Shown: one piece after another, positions 33,253 to 43,979 of the stretch
How positions within the stretch are numbered: the first letter of the stretch is position 1
How the letters are laid out: the number at the start of each line of letters is the position of its first letter
From: Clitopilus passeckerianus
Taxonomy: Eukaryota > Basidiomycota > Agaricomycetes > Agaricales > Entolomataceae
Direction of reading: 5' to 3'
Assembly (NCBI GenBank): GCA_944990035.1
Contig: CALYLX010000159.1
Coordinates: forward strand, 1,364,001-1,428,000
DNA length: 64,000 nt
Program-made: the position numbers and the translations under genes
Notes under the pieces: generated by a model
Told to the model about the DNA's origin: nothing
Databases searched by the model: none
Seen by the model: the letters and a program-made list of their open reading frames with translations, nothing else

Positions 33253-33448
33253 GGTTTTAAAAGTAAAGCTTGAGGGAGGGCGTCAGAGTCGGTGCGGTGA
33301 AGTCGAAGTCAACCTACCGTGAGAACCTTTTGCTTTCTTTGTCACTGGCTTTCAGGGAACTGGGAACTTGGCCTGGACTACCAATGGCATGGTACAAAAA
33401 CACATGGATTTTGGGTCTCGTAATACCGGATATCATATCTGAACTGTC

Positions 33449-35221
33449 CTACGAGTCGCTTCGCGCTTTGAAGCTGATGCCTCTCCAAGCAGCGATCACA
33501 GCAGCCTCCTCGATAGCATCTTTTTCCTCTTCTGTAAAATCACCGCTCTCCCTGAGAACGGATATTCGTTTCCAACCAGTCGTCTCCAGCGCGGAAGGAA
33601 TGCACTCGAGGTCAATGGTTGCACAATCTGTCGCATAGAGCGATCCCTCTAAGCGTGCTTCCTTCAACGGCCTCCTTGCAATACCTATTGAGCTCACAAG
33701 CGCCCCATGGATATCCAGCCGTGTGAGTGCTGTCATGTCAGGGATAACGACGTCCAGGGCAAGCACTTCGTCGTCACTTTCGACAGGGAAGTCGCAAGAG
33801 GATATTGTGATATCATCCAGGGTTTCAGCCATCATTGTCAAGAACGTGCAGAGATCCCAGTTGGAAATTCCCTGGACGGAACTCAGCTTGAGCCGGCAGA
33901 GTGTCGGCGATGGGCCGTTGAGGCTTGCAAGAAAGATGAGCTGCGCACCCGTCATCTTCGTATTGATAACTTCTAGAGTCAACAATGGAACCACCTTCAA
34001 TATGAAGTCAGGCAGGCTTGGGTCATATCTCAGAAAGAACCTTACTTTCGTTGGTGGCGTTAACTTGCCTGAGTTGGTCCCAGCGGCGCAGTCTTCAAGG
34101 TGTAGGTCCTCAAGATGTGGCCAGTGAGATACGAGATCCAGCATCTCTGCCACGGAAGGCGACTGTCGGACAGGTATTCCGTTGCGTCCGCTAAGGCCTT
34201 TCACCATGCAACTTCTGATGTTCGGAAGAGATTTGAGTTCCTTCAGGTAGTCTTGGAAGAAGGAAATATGAAAAGGAGTAATGCTGATCCTTTCAGTATT
34301 CAGGGCCAGGTGCAGGATAGTTATGGTAGCATGGCATGCTTCCGAATATCCCTTCTGTATGAGCTGCCTTCCAAGTTCCTGGATGGATAACTTCTTTGGA
34401 GGAGAAGAAAGCACACTGCTCCCATACGCAGGTGGTGGCTCGTCCTTTGGGACCAGCCCTCTAACTTTTGGGCTAGTTTTTCGGTAGTCCCGATAGAGTT
34501 CTGCATCGAAGTGTTTTATGTAAAGGGCTCGCTCGGGGTGGAGCCGGAGGGCATACGCGTACGGCACAGCATCCACTGCGCCGTCAGATAAGGGGGAAAG
34601 ATAAAGCAGCTCTTGCACGGGAGACCACTCCTTGGATATCATGGTATGACGTTTGATGATACTGCGTTTGCTTTTGGGAGAGTCCGCAACTACCAGAAGC
34701 ACTATCCGTTGTAGAATAGATGCCGGGAGCTTTGGAAGTGCCTTCCTAGGCTGAAGCCGAGTTCCGCTATTCTGAAATGGTAGAATTGTGAAGGTATAAC
34801 ATCGAATAGGGACTAAATCTGCCTGTCGGTTTATTGGAACCTTGGAGTCTCCGTCAAGGTAGAAGGGAGGGGGCGTGAAATCAAATTCTATGCTTTCCAC
34901 AGCACGAAGGCTCTCGCTTGTGATTGTGAACTTCCGCTCATGAATTACGCGCCATTCGAAGCCGGGTGATGAGGAATGCACTCGAAAGTAGTAGAACGTC
35001 GAATCCGAACGGTCTTTGCCTAGTTCAAGGACGATGTCCAATGTAGGCGCTTCTGCACTGACAGAAGTGACCGTACCGACGGGGCATGCCCCCCTTCGTC
35101 GTTTCTGAAGGAAACCACGAAAAGGAGGACCTCGTTGGACCAGCCCATGACGCGGGCGCAAAAGAATACGCTTAATGCAAAGAATCAGTATGGTTGAGTG
35201 AATGAGGCCGAACGAATCCAT
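33449..35221 (-). CDS. F-box-like / leucine-rich hypothetical protein
   Basis: One open frame of 590 codons. After ~160 residues of beta-rich sequence (FYYFRVHSSSPGFEWRVIHE) there is a weak F-box (LPKLPASILQRIVLLVV then SKEWSPVQELLYLSPL). Leucine-rich repeats follow (LKELKSLPNIRSCMV, HWPHLEDLHLEDCA, PTLCRLKLSSVQGI, MTALTRLDIHGALV) and end in an acidic helix. This layout is common in large expanded families of mushroom genomes, where F-box proteins present substrates to SCF ubiquitin ligases. The F-box here is divergent. The start is unsure: the first 55 residues (Arg-rich) may be non-coding, and an upstream exon at 35415-35230 with matching style could be spliced in using a GTGGGT donor. Being nearly intronless is unusual in this window. 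Confidence 0.6.
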   Translation of the reverse strand: MDSFGLIHSTILILCIKRILLRPRHGLVQRGPPFRGFLQKRRRGACPVGTVTSVSAEAPTLDIVLELGKDRSDSTFYYFRVHSSSPGFEWRVIHERKFTITSESLRAVESIEFDFTPPPFYLDGDSKVPINRQADLVPIRCYTFTILPFQNSGTRLQPRKALPKLPASILQRIVLLVVADSPKSKRSIIKRHTMISKEWSPVQELLYLSPLSDGAVDAVPYAYALRLHPERALYIKHFDAELYRDYRKTSPKVRGLVPKDEPPPAYGSSVLSSPPKKLSIQELGRQLIQKGYSEACHATITILHLALNTERISITPFHISFFQDYLKELKSLPNIRSCMVKGLSGRNGIPVRQSPSVAEMLDLVSHWPHLEDLHLEDCAAGTNSGKLTPPTKVRFFLRYDPSLPDFILKVVPLLTLEVINTKMTGAQLIFLASLNGPSPTLCRLKLSSVQGISNWDLCTFLTMMAETLDDITISSCDFPVESDDEVLALDVVIPDMTALTRLDIHGALVSSIGIARRPLKEARLEGSLYATDCATIDLECIPSALETTGWKRISVLRESGDFTEEEKDAIEEAAVIAAWRGISFKARSDS

Positions 35222-35612
35222 CCACCCACATTGGGCTCGGAAAGACGATTAAACCTGTCCTTTTCGCAAACTATAATCAGTCGAATACCTCGTTTATCGT
35301 GGTCTCCTAGTGTTGTACGATCGAAGATGAGTGATATTTTGCAGCGAGTTCTAGGGTTTCCATAAGCGCTCAGAACGTAGCTCAGCGAACTACTGACGAA
35401 GTACGCCTCAGGCATAATGGAAGTCGTGCAACATTGCCTCGAGCCATATAATTGTGAAAAATGTTGCAGGCTGTGAGCATCATCTGATCATGGGCGCTTA
35501 TTTGGATACTTCGTTCGAGTGGTGCGGCCTTGGGCTACGAAAGGTAATAAAATGACTCGGATCCAGATCCAAAGTAAGGGATTGGTGTATTTAGCATGTA
35601 CTAATCCGTAGT
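35222..35612. other. Short intergenic stretch
   Basis: It lies upstream of the F-box-like gene and downstream of the dehydratase. It may hold a 5' exon of the F-box-like gene (frame at 35415-35230). Otherwise there is nothing. Confidence 0.4.
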
Positions 35613-37305
35613 TTACCATTCTCTCAGAGATCCATCACTCCCTCGGGGAACAGGATTTCTCCAGGCTGGGTAGTTCTCAACATACCTCGCAGAGGTCCTG
35701 CGGATCAACCCCTCGTTGAGCTCTATGCCCAGGCCTGGCCCTGTAGGAACCTTTTGTCAGTATTGTAGGACCACCTCAATTGATTTAAGCCATACCTTGG
35801 AGTACTGCTATATGTCCCTTGTCGATCTTGAAAACCTCAGAGTTCAGCAGATAAGTATGGAGGTCACATTCTTCCTTTCTGTCCGGGCCGACGTTGTAAT
35901 GGATCTATTTAGGGTGGTTAGATCCAGTAAAGCGGTGCTGAAGATTTGGCGTACACCCCAGCTCATCTCCTGAATCACGACTACAAGAAGTTATGAATCA
36001 ATTCAGTGTTTTGTAAGTCGGAAACCGTTTACAGAATGCTTACAGTTTGGAGCATTAGCATCGACCTGCATGCATGCTGCCAGAGAAATCGGACCCAATG
36101 GGCAATGGGGAGCCAGCGCAACATCATAGGTCTCCGCCATAGCGCCTATACGAACCATTTCACTGATCCCCCCGCAGTGAGCCACCTATACAGTTGTGAT
36201 GGGTTAAACGGTGGAAGAGTGAGAAAAGCTCAAGTAGCCGCGTACATCGGGTTGAGCAATGTCAAGAGCTCGTTTCTCGAAGTATGGTCGGAAGTCCTGT
36301 CGGGTATAGAGGCGCTCTCCAAGTGCAATGGGTGTGGAAACCATCTTGGCTAGGTCGGCTATTTCTTCCGGCTGGGTGGGTAAGAGAGGCTCTGAGAGCA
36401 GTGAGCCTGACGCTCTATGAACAAACGGTCACGATCCCACCTTCAATGAACAATGGCTGATGGGGCTCTAGCAGTTTCGCCAACTGCTTCGCCATCCCCT
36501 TGTGAAGGCGGCCATGGAAGTCGATTCCGACATCGATGTTGAGAGATCTAACATCTTTGACACGGGTTACGATATCAGTCAGAACGGACGGGTTGTCGAT
36601 CCAACCAATAGGTTCTATATTCAAAGATTAGAACTTCCAAGTGAACCAGGTTGATTGGACCGCCTACCGGTTGCATTCATCTTCACAGCGGTAAAGCCTT
36701 GATTGAACCTAACCAGAGCATTCCCGAAGGTGGCAGATGCGTTGTCGCCACCAATCCAACCGTACACTCTGATACGATCCCGGACTCTGCCTCCAAGCAG
36801 CTGCCAGACAGGAACACCCAGTTTCCTTCCCTTGATATCCCAAAGAGCAATATCCAGCCCAGAAAGAGCGCTCTAGAAATAACCATTGGCCGCTGTACCT
36901 GAGCCTGAGCCTGTTGTATTAATACATACCATCAGAACAGGACCTCCCCGATAGAAACGGCCACGATAGGCAGTTTGCCAAATATCTTCAATGTTGTCTG
37001 CATCCCATCCAACAAAGCGTTCAGCAAGGTCTTTACAGGCCCCTTCAACGGCTTCGGTATGTCCTTCCAGCGTTCCTTCTCCCCATCCGACGATTCCTTG
37101 ATAGGTTTCGACACGTATAAAGAGCCATCGAGGAGGAAGTCGAAATACCTAGATGTTTCTGTTCATATAAATACGGTGTCGTTTCTGCGGGTCTTACCTC
37201 AATCTTTGTGATTATATTTTGCTGAACGAATTGTGGGAAGTTTTGAGCTGGAACGGGACTGGCGACAGAGCTTGCCAAAGGTGAGGGAGATCCAGCCTGG
37301 CTCAT
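35613..37305 (-). CDS. D-galactonate-dehydratase-like enzyme (mandelate racemase/enolase superfamily)
   Basis: Nine exons in coding order: 37305-37198, 37148-36930, 36872-36668, 36614-36441, 36391-36246, 36185-36044, 35980-35955, 35904-35796, 35740-35613. The total is 1257 nt, 418 residues. The N-terminal capping domain ([31 protein letters not shown]) precedes the TIM barrel. Metal ligands fit Asp209, Glu235 and Glu261 (GIDFHGR, FIEEPLLP, GERLYTR). The catalytic bases fit His211 and His311 (APHCPLGP), as in D-galactonate dehydratase, which removes water from D-galactonate to give 2-keto-3-deoxy-galactonate. Substrate range in this superfamily varies, and rhamnonate or other sugar acids are possible. 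The first ~25 residues are a Ser/Pro-rich extension without a clear targeting signal. One exon is just 26 nt. The gene is divergent from the p24 gene 356 bases away. The role would be cytosolic sugar-acid catabolism from plant polysaccharides. Confidence 0.9.
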
Positions 37306-37661
37306 GTTGCTTGGGAAATTCAAGGAAACAGGTCAACAGGGGTTTACCGACCTCCCCATATTTATGCGATGGTCATTGGGCAAACAAATTATCAGAAGCA
37401 CCACAAGACCTTTGTCCAGAACATGGAACGACGGAGAGACGGACCGATCAGAAGACTACGGAGGACAGGGGACTGTTTGGACCAGGGGTTGATAGGCATC
37501 ATTGCAAACAAAGGCCTCCACGTTACACTCGGGCTCGAGTTTGTCACGGCGACGAGGAGCACAAGGGCGTTGCGCAGCTTGGCTTTGACAAACTTTTTCT
37601 CGAGCTTTGGTCAATAGCTTGTTTCTATCTTCTTTACTGTCTTTTGGTTTCGTGGATCAGG
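37306..37661. promoter_or_regulatory. Divergent promoter region, dehydratase and p24 genes
   Basis: 356 bases between two start codons pointing away from each other, so both promoters must lie here unless 5' leaders contain introns. A TTTATG/CATATTTATG stretch near 37355 is TATA-like for the minus gene. No operator-like repeat was seen. Confidence 0.4.
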
Positions 37662-38477
37662 ATGCCCTCACCACGACTGTTTCTCGCGTTTACGACGCTG
37701 CTCTTCCTCTCGGTGCCAATTCAAGCAATCAAGTTTGTTCTGCCAGCAAACCGATATCCAGCAGCGAAATGTATCTGGAACCAGGCCCATGCAAATACTC
37801 TTATAATCGTGACAGCAAATGTCGGGGCTGGGGAAGGCCAGCGAACTGACATTGAGATTGTCGACTCAAGTCCTAAGCGCAACATCTATTTCGCGAAGCG
37901 GGGAATTAAGGGAGAGTCGAGATTGGCCATTACCACACACGAGGAAGGAGAAGTGGGAGTTTGCTTCAAGAACTATGCCAATGAAGGTTAGTTGCTGCCC
38001 GTCATTACCTCCAACGCCTTCGCCTAAACTGTTTTTACAGACGTCCCTTACGACAAGGCACTAAAACTCAGCCGGACCATGGACTTGGATGTTGATATTG
38101 GCGCTGACGCTGTTGATTACAAGTGAGCTTCTCCCCCTTCTGCACTTATTGCTCACACCTGACTCCCTTACAGTGCAATTGCCAACCAGGAATCACTGTC
38201 AGTGCTGGAGACAGAGATGAGGAAGCTCGAAGGTCTGGTGAAGGAGATTGTTGACGAAATGAACTACCTGAAAGTACGGGAAGAGCGGTTCACCCTGACC
38301 AACTGTACGTCACTCGCTTTCAAAACCTTCCACCACCACTTACCCGCAGATACAGATTCGACAAATCAACGCGTTCAAAACTTTGCTTGGTTTTGTATAG
38401 TATCTCTGGCCGGACTTGGTGTTTGGCAGATTCTACACCTTCGCGCATTCTTCAAACAGAAGTACCTCATCGACTGA
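37662..38477 (+). CDS. p24-family cargo receptor (delta type, Erv25-like)
   Basis: Four exons (37662-37986, 38041-38122, 38174-38304, 38350-38477), 666 nt, 221 residues. The signal peptide (RLFLAFTTLLFLSVPIQA) is followed by a GOLD domain (IKFVLPANRYPAAKCIW ... EVGVCFKNY, with its disulfide pair). A coiled-coil neck (LETEMRKLEGLVKEIVDEMNY), a membrane helix (FAWFCIVSLAGLGVWQIL) and a short tail HLRAFFKQKYLID follow. The tail holds the di-Phe COPII signal and a Lys near the end. Start IKF and tail match the Erv25/delta subfamily. These proteins cycle between ER and Golgi in COPII and COPI vesicles and select cargo, including GPI-anchored proteins. Length and layout are normal for the family. 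The start ATG is the one next to the signal peptide. Confidence 0.92.
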
Positions 38478-38995
38478 GTTTACCGAGGATATCCACTTAA
38501 TACACCTCTTTCATGACTGGATTCACGCGTTTTTCAGTATTTGAAGTTCAAATATTACCTGGTCATTTGCTCTAACAGTTCTTGGTATGATGTCGAATTT
38601 TTCCTGCACATTATCCCTCGGTGGTTGTTCGCGTTCAACATCCCGATGTCCCGGACAGAGGGGCCAAAATCTCTTGATCATTTTAACCACATCTCTGGAA
38701 CAGGTTCATCTTTGACGACAGGGTGACGCTGTTTTAACACTCCCGAACACACGAAACATCTTCACAAAACAGATCCATGCGGTCGTTTCTGATCTTCACA
38801 CACACGGGACCTTCGAAAAGTGGTCCGCTGACCGGACCCTGCGTCGCTCCCTTGCCTCCTGTGAACTTAGACTCAGAGCTCATCACCCGGCGGCGTCGAA
38901 GCTCATTAACGGAGAACGGAATCTACATATCTGATGTCATTCTAACGAGCCCTTTAAATTGACCCTAGTCTTGAAAGACCCCGACAACGCTCAGA
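38478..38995. other. Upstream region of the GMC oxidoreductase
   Basis: 518 bases between the p24 3' end and the GMC start. CCTTTAAATTGA near 38950 is TATA-like, about 45 bases before the ATG. No gene is supported. Confidence 0.45.
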
Positions 38996-41351
38996 ATGTT
39001 GTTACCAAGGAGCCTGTTCGTTCTCGCCTTCTCGCTCTCTGCCCGGGCCGCTCTTCCTGCTTGTCCCTCTGTAGCGGATGCAGATTATGACTTTATCGTT
39101 GTAGGTGCAGGTGCAGGCGGAGGGCCTCTTGCGGCACGGTTGGCGGAAAATGGGTACAGTGGTGAGTAGAATACATTGTGGTAACTGGAGGATGAACTCT
39201 GATCCCTTTTCAGTGCTTCTCGTTGACGCTGGCCACAGTACCGTGAATGTGAACACGACTATACCTGCTTACAACCTGCGGTCTTTGGAGGGTGAGGGTT
39301 ACGGCACTTGACCCCAGATATGCAACTAATAACACGGTCAGACCCGCAGATATATCTCGACTACACTTACGACGAGTTCCCGGATGACTTCCACGTCCAG
39401 CGTGATGACAATTGGTATCCAAGAGCCCGAGCCCTAGGAGGTTCAACCGTACGTGCCCCTCCCGATTGTGCCCCTCACCAAACTGAATCACCTATGCACA
39501 TTAATAGGTCCACAACGCTATGATCAACATCATCGCCGGGACGCGCAAAGACTTCGACGGCCTGGCTATAATGTTCAACGACCCCTCCTGGTCACGAGAC
39601 AACATGCAGAAATACTTCAAGAAACTCGAGAAGAACCTCTACCTCCTACCCCTCCTCGCTCCAGACCACGGTTTCGACGGATGGTTGAAAACAAGCGCAC
39701 TCCCAATCGATGTGTTAATTAAGAATCCATTTTTCATTGGTATGTTTTAGATCATACCACGCCCACTACCTCCCGCTTACAAACATCCCGGAATCGCATC
39801 AGACCTCCAACTAGCAGACATTTTTGCAACCCTGACCCTGTCCGGCCTCCCAATCCTGGACCTCAACTCCCTCGCAGGCGATGCAGCGAGCGGTGTGACC
39901 TCCCCCAGTTCCACAACAGATGAGAACCACATCCGGTCCTCCGTGCATGAACGACTTCTCGCTGTCAACTCTTCCTCATCATCCGAATCTGGCAAGCTGA
40001 CCTTCTCGCTCGACACACTTACTACCAAGGTGCTTTTGTGCAATTCTACCAGTGAGGCTATCACTGCGTATGGCGTTGAGATCGCCCCTGGTGCGAGTTT
40101 ACCCGTTGCAAGCGGGTTCACTGGCAAGGTGAATTTGGAAACGAAGACTGTGACTGCAAGGCATGAGGTTGTTGTCAGTGCTGGGGTGTTCCAGAGTCCG
40201 CAGTTGGTGAGTTCTTCTCTTCGGAGAGTTATCTGAACGAGTCTGGAGCTGACTGGATTTGTTTTGATAGCTTATGGTATGTTGAACCGCCTGTTCCCAT
40301 AAGCCTTGTTTAATTGGAACGAGAATAGCTTTCTGGAATTGGAGACGCTGCACACCTTCAAGAACACGGTATAGAACCCATGGTGAATCTCCCCGGCGTG
40401 GGGCTCAACCTCCAAGGTACGCTACTTTCCCTTCCCCTCCTCTTCCACCAATAATTCAACCCCACCCTCCAGATCACGACGAAATTGCCACAATCTACCA
40501 AATGAAACAAAACTACTCTCTCTTCTCCGGCTGCACCTTCCTCTCCTCCGCCGCCGACGACCCCTGCCTCGACTACTGGAACAAACACGACCACTCCAAT
40601 CTCTACGCATTCAACTCTGCTCTCACTGCAGACATCAGGAAGTCATCCGACGACGAGGCTGACCCGAATTTGTTGGTGTATTGGACGCCGGCGTATTTCC
40701 CTGGATTCTTCAGAGGCGCTCCGCAAGGACTCGCAGATCACCATAACACCCTGACGGCTATCTCGCTCCTCGCACATCCATCGTCGAAGGGCACGGTTCG
40801 CCTTACGGGTTCCCACCCACAGGATAAACTCGATATTCAAAAACTACACTTCCAAGATCCAGGCGCTCGGAAGGATCTGAAGGCTCTCCGTGCAGGCATC
40901 CGTAGAGCAAGGGATGTAGTCAACGGCTCGTTGATCAAGCTTTACGTTGAGGAAGAAGTTGCTCCGGGACCAAATGCCACAACTGATGAGCAGCTGGACG
41001 AGTATATTTACAACAGGGTGTTTGGGCATCATGCGTGCTGTACCAATGCAATTGGACCAGATAATGGTGAGTTCATATTTGGCAACAGTTTTGGTACCGT
41101 ATGGTATTCAATCTTGCAACAGATCCAAATGCTGTCCTAGATGGCAACTTCAAAGTACGCGGCGTGGACAGGCTGAGGGTTGTGGATGCCAGCTCCTGGC
41201 CACAAGTGCCGGGATTCTTTATCGCAACGCCAACATATATGGTGAGCAGTCTATCCAACGTCTGTCCCGACCAGATAGCTGACTATATGCGCAGATTTCT
41301 GAAAAGGCTGCCGATGTACTCGTTGCAGCTGCGAAACAGCGAAAGCTGTAG
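38996..41351 (+). CDS. Secreted GMC (AA3-like) FAD oxidoreductase
   Basis: Ten exons: 38996-39161, 39214-39291, 39342-39448, 39508-39739, 39803-40206, 40271-40276, 40329-40416, 40473-41066, 41123-41241, 41295-41351. The total is 1851 nt, 616 residues. A signal peptide (LLPRSLFVLAFSLSARA) precedes the FAD-binding fold DYDFIVVGAGAGGGPLAARL. GMC signature 1 is RARALGGSTVHNAMI and signature 2 is GVFQSPQLLMLSGIG. The catalytic His region is FGHHACCTNAIG. The C-terminus is DASSWPQVPGFFIATPTYMISEKAADVL. Members oxidise alcohols, aldehydes or sugars at the cell surface, and many pass electrons to O2 to give H2O2. The usual second active-site His/Asn near the C-terminus is not evident (PGFFIAT), so the substrate is open. 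A 6-nt exon (CTTATG, residues LM) completes signature 2. N-glycosylation sequons are present (NTT, NSS, NAT). Confidence 0.93.
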
Positions 41352-41439
41352 TAACGTCCAAAAACTCCGATTAATATTCTATTTAATGCCAATTATTACT
41401 CCTGGTATGTAAAATGTCCCAAAATTCCAAACAAAGAGA

Positions 41440-41862
41440 TCATGCGTTCTTGTTGATTTCCTGCTGGGCCTCGCCCTTGTCATTGCGAACGTTGCCTGGA
41501 AGAAAGTGTCAGTGAACTGGTTTGGCAGATCGGGGCAGTAAGCTTACCAGCAGCCTCTTGCGACTTGTCACCAGTGACAGCGCCGACAACGGCGTCCTTC
41601 TTGCCGCCGAGGCGGTCCATAGTACCCTCAGCGTAACCCTTAGCTTGGGCAGCCTTGTACTCAGCCTCGCCTTGGGCGTGCTCCTCCTTGCCGGATTGTT
41701 GCCAGGAAGTGGCACCAGTGGCGTTACCGATAGCCTCGACGACGTTCCCCTTGGTAGAGTGCAATTGGCCGGTGGCTTTGCTGTGAACAAAGAGTCAGGA
41801 AGGGATTAGAGATGAACGATGCAACGTTGGGCCACCAACCTGGGCTCGTTGTTGGAGAACAT
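41440..41862 (-). CDS. CsbD-like stress-response protein
   Basis: Three exons in coding order (41862-41840, 41780-41548, 41495-41440), 312 nt, 103 residues. It is Gly/Ala/Lys-rich and hydrophilic, with CsbD-type repeats [57 protein letters not shown] and [14 protein letters not shown]. In bacteria CsbD is a general-stress protein. The fungal homologues are small, disordered proteins that accumulate in stationary phase or stress, with no known activity. A TATA box and CRE-like motifs lie upstream. Length is normal for fungi. The gene is divergent from the disordered-protein gene at 42114. Confidence 0.88.
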
Positions 41863-42113
41863 GATGAAGGTAAAGTTGGTTCGTTGTGGTGGTTGTAAGA
41901 AAGAGGTGTTTTATTGTTTTGAAGAATCTCTAGCGAGTTTTCGAGGTTTATATACTCGAGGAAATCGAATCGAGAATCGGATGATGCGCGCTGACGTCGG
42001 TGTAGTGGTGATGTCATATTTCCTTCCTCGTCATTCGACTTCTTTGCTCCTCTTTGGATGCTTGGCATCCACTCAACTAACCACTCTAGGCTCTTCTCTC
42101 GTGTTCTAGAACC
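41863..42113. promoter_or_regulatory. Divergent promoter with TATA and CRE-like motifs
   Basis: 251 bases between the CsbD-like start (minus) and the 42114 start (plus). On the minus strand TATATAAA lies at 41954-41947, about 88 bases before the CsbD start. TGACGTCG at 41992-41999 and TGATGTCAT at 42009-42017 resemble CRE/ATF sites, which in fungi are read by Atf1-type stress bZIP factors. The motif match is seen and the stress role is inferred. Confidence 0.45.
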
Positions 42114-42782
42114 ATGAAAGAACAAAATACTGAACAGTCCACTAAACGAAATAGCAGGTCCACACCATACAGCGACGCGTCCCGGAGTCGTTCAAGAACG
42201 CGTGACCTCGCGATGGAAAATGCAATCACCCAACCCGAGGTTCGAAAACCCGTCGAATCCACTCCACCGAAGGATCTACATGTCAGGAAACTGATGGACG
42301 CACTCCCCACTCCTCCACAGTATGACTATATGCGTCCTCCAAACGATGCACAGCTACAACACATCATCGACAAGTACAGTCACCAAGCTCCTACACCGTT
42401 AGCTGCAAAAATGACGCCTCCTCGGCCTCCTTCGTTGGGTTTACAAATTCCTGTGGCTACCCAAAGAACTCCTGCGGATTTCGCCTCCCAAGGATACGAT
42501 ATCGGGTACAAGGACGGGTATATGGACGGCATGAACGCTGCTCATCGCAAAATGCAGGCTCTGCAGACAAATTTCCAATCTCCTAGCGTTCCTCATCCTC
42601 ACCCACTCGAGCACTGCCAAATGGCTAGCTCAGGGCCGATGCAACCGTTTGGACATCCCGTGCCTCCATGTCATAACCAGCATCTTATGACTGCACGTCC
42701 TCGTCCTCGTCATATTCACCAGGACAATCCTAGGGTGGGTTTACACCCAGTTGAGCAGCCTCATGGCCTACCACTCTACTAA
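42114..42782 (+). CDS. Disordered hypothetical protein
   Basis: One open frame of 222 residues without introns, starting 251 bases from the CsbD-like gene on the other strand. It is rich in Pro, His, Gln and Arg (RSRSRTRD, PTPPQYDYMRPP, KMTPPRPPSLGLQIP, HPHPLEHCQ) with one short ordered-looking helix QGYDIGYKDGYMDGMNAAHRKMQAL. There is no signal peptide, membrane span or known domain. The even codon use over the whole frame and the promoter-like upstream DNA favour a real gene. The function is unknown. Being intronless is unusual here but common in short disordered fungal proteins. Confidence 0.55.
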   Translation: MKEQNTEQSTKRNSRSTPYSDASRSRSRTRDLAMENAITQPEVRKPVESTPPKDLHVRKLMDALPTPPQYDYMRPPNDAQLQHIIDKYSHQAPTPLAAKMTPPRPPSLGLQIPVATQRTPADFASQGYDIGYKDGYMDGMNAAHRKMQALQTNFQSPSVPHPHPLEHCQMASSGPMQPFGHPVPPCHNQHLMTARPRPRHIHQDNPRVGLHPVEQPHGLPLY

Positions 42783-43979
42783 TCGAAGGGTCAAAACTGT
42801 CACTCCTGCTACTTATTGCAAAATAGCTCAACTTATGCTTTACACGAACATTGCAGCTCCGATAGCCTTGTGTAGTTTTAATCCTTATATTCTATATTTT
42901 CGTGAACGAATGCAATCCCAATAGATTAGATATCAACTCCATGAAAGGCAAGAATAGCCAGATGCAAACAACGCAAATCCGAGAATCACAAAACCGATGT
43001 TTGCTCGCAACCTCCATCATCAGTCAACCTCACTGACAGGATGATACTGTCGCTGGGATGACCTGCTTGCGCACGCGCAATGTCACATTGAAATGAATTC
43101 TCGACTCTCTAGAGCGGATTATCTTTGAGCTCCATGCCCAGATAATCACTGACCTTGACAGTATCTGGGGAGCCATTGACAGGTCTTTTGGCAGGTTCCG
43201 TGGTTCTTCGATAATTGACAGTCATGGAGAACTCAGAGACTTATCTCGAACCTCTCTATGCTGTTTCTTCCTGTCTACAAGTGTTGGCCAGCTCAAATTC
43301 TCAGATTTAATCACGATGAACATTTCTCACTCTCAAACTACCTTTGCACCCGTATCAGACAACGGTTTCCCAACCAGCCTGCAAAACCTATCATCTTTGA
43401 GCCTAGAGGAATTTGCATCGGATACCCAAATACGACAGTGACCACGGGTTCAAGTTACTTGGCAACCCTCAACCTCCCTCTCACCCAACATCAACGTTGT
43501 TCTGCGTCTCCCTAGCTTCTTGTCTTCCCTGCCAAATGGATGAGGAGGATCCATTCAATATATTCATTCTGCCTTCGGAAAGAAGCAGGTGAATGTCTAT
43601 AGGCTGTGTCTGAATCTCCATATGACCATGAGAACCGCGAGGTTCGAGAAGATTAGATTCAGTTGGGGATGATTTTGACTCGATTGGCAATAGACTCTAG
43701 CTTCTCGCTCCCTTGGATGGCTAGGAGGCCGGAGGTATATAAACCCAAAGACCTCGGACAGAAATCTTCTCAGGTCGCTAGTCGATTATTGTTGTCCCAG
43801 GTCTCTTTTCCTTTCTTCGTTCTCCGCCTTATTCTGTTTTCTGTATCTTCTTCTCCGACTTGAAGTCGATTGGTGTTCTTGTTCCTTACTACCCAGACCG
43901 TCCTTCGATCTTCGTCTCTTCATCGACTAGCCCTCTTTTCTTCCTCGGACCCACATACACGAGAATCTCCTTGATTATC
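42783..43979. other. Intergenic, 1.2 kb, with promoter of next gene
   Basis: No recognisable gene. TATATAAA at 43737-43744 is followed by a C/T-rich leader of about 200 bases before the ATG at 43980. This is typical of strongly expressed fungal genes. Confidence 0.5.
43737..43744 (+). promoter_or_regulatory. TATA box of the duplicated secreted protein gene
   Basis: TATATAAA in the context GGAGGTATATAAACCC. From here to the ATG at 43980 the DNA is pyrimidine-rich (many CTTC/TCTTC), as in core promoters of abundant fungal transcripts. Confidence 0.5.

Noticed and set aside
41500..41809. 95-codon hydrophobic plus frame over the CsbD-like gene
   Set aside because: Antisense shadow of an Ala/Gly/Lys-rich coding exon.
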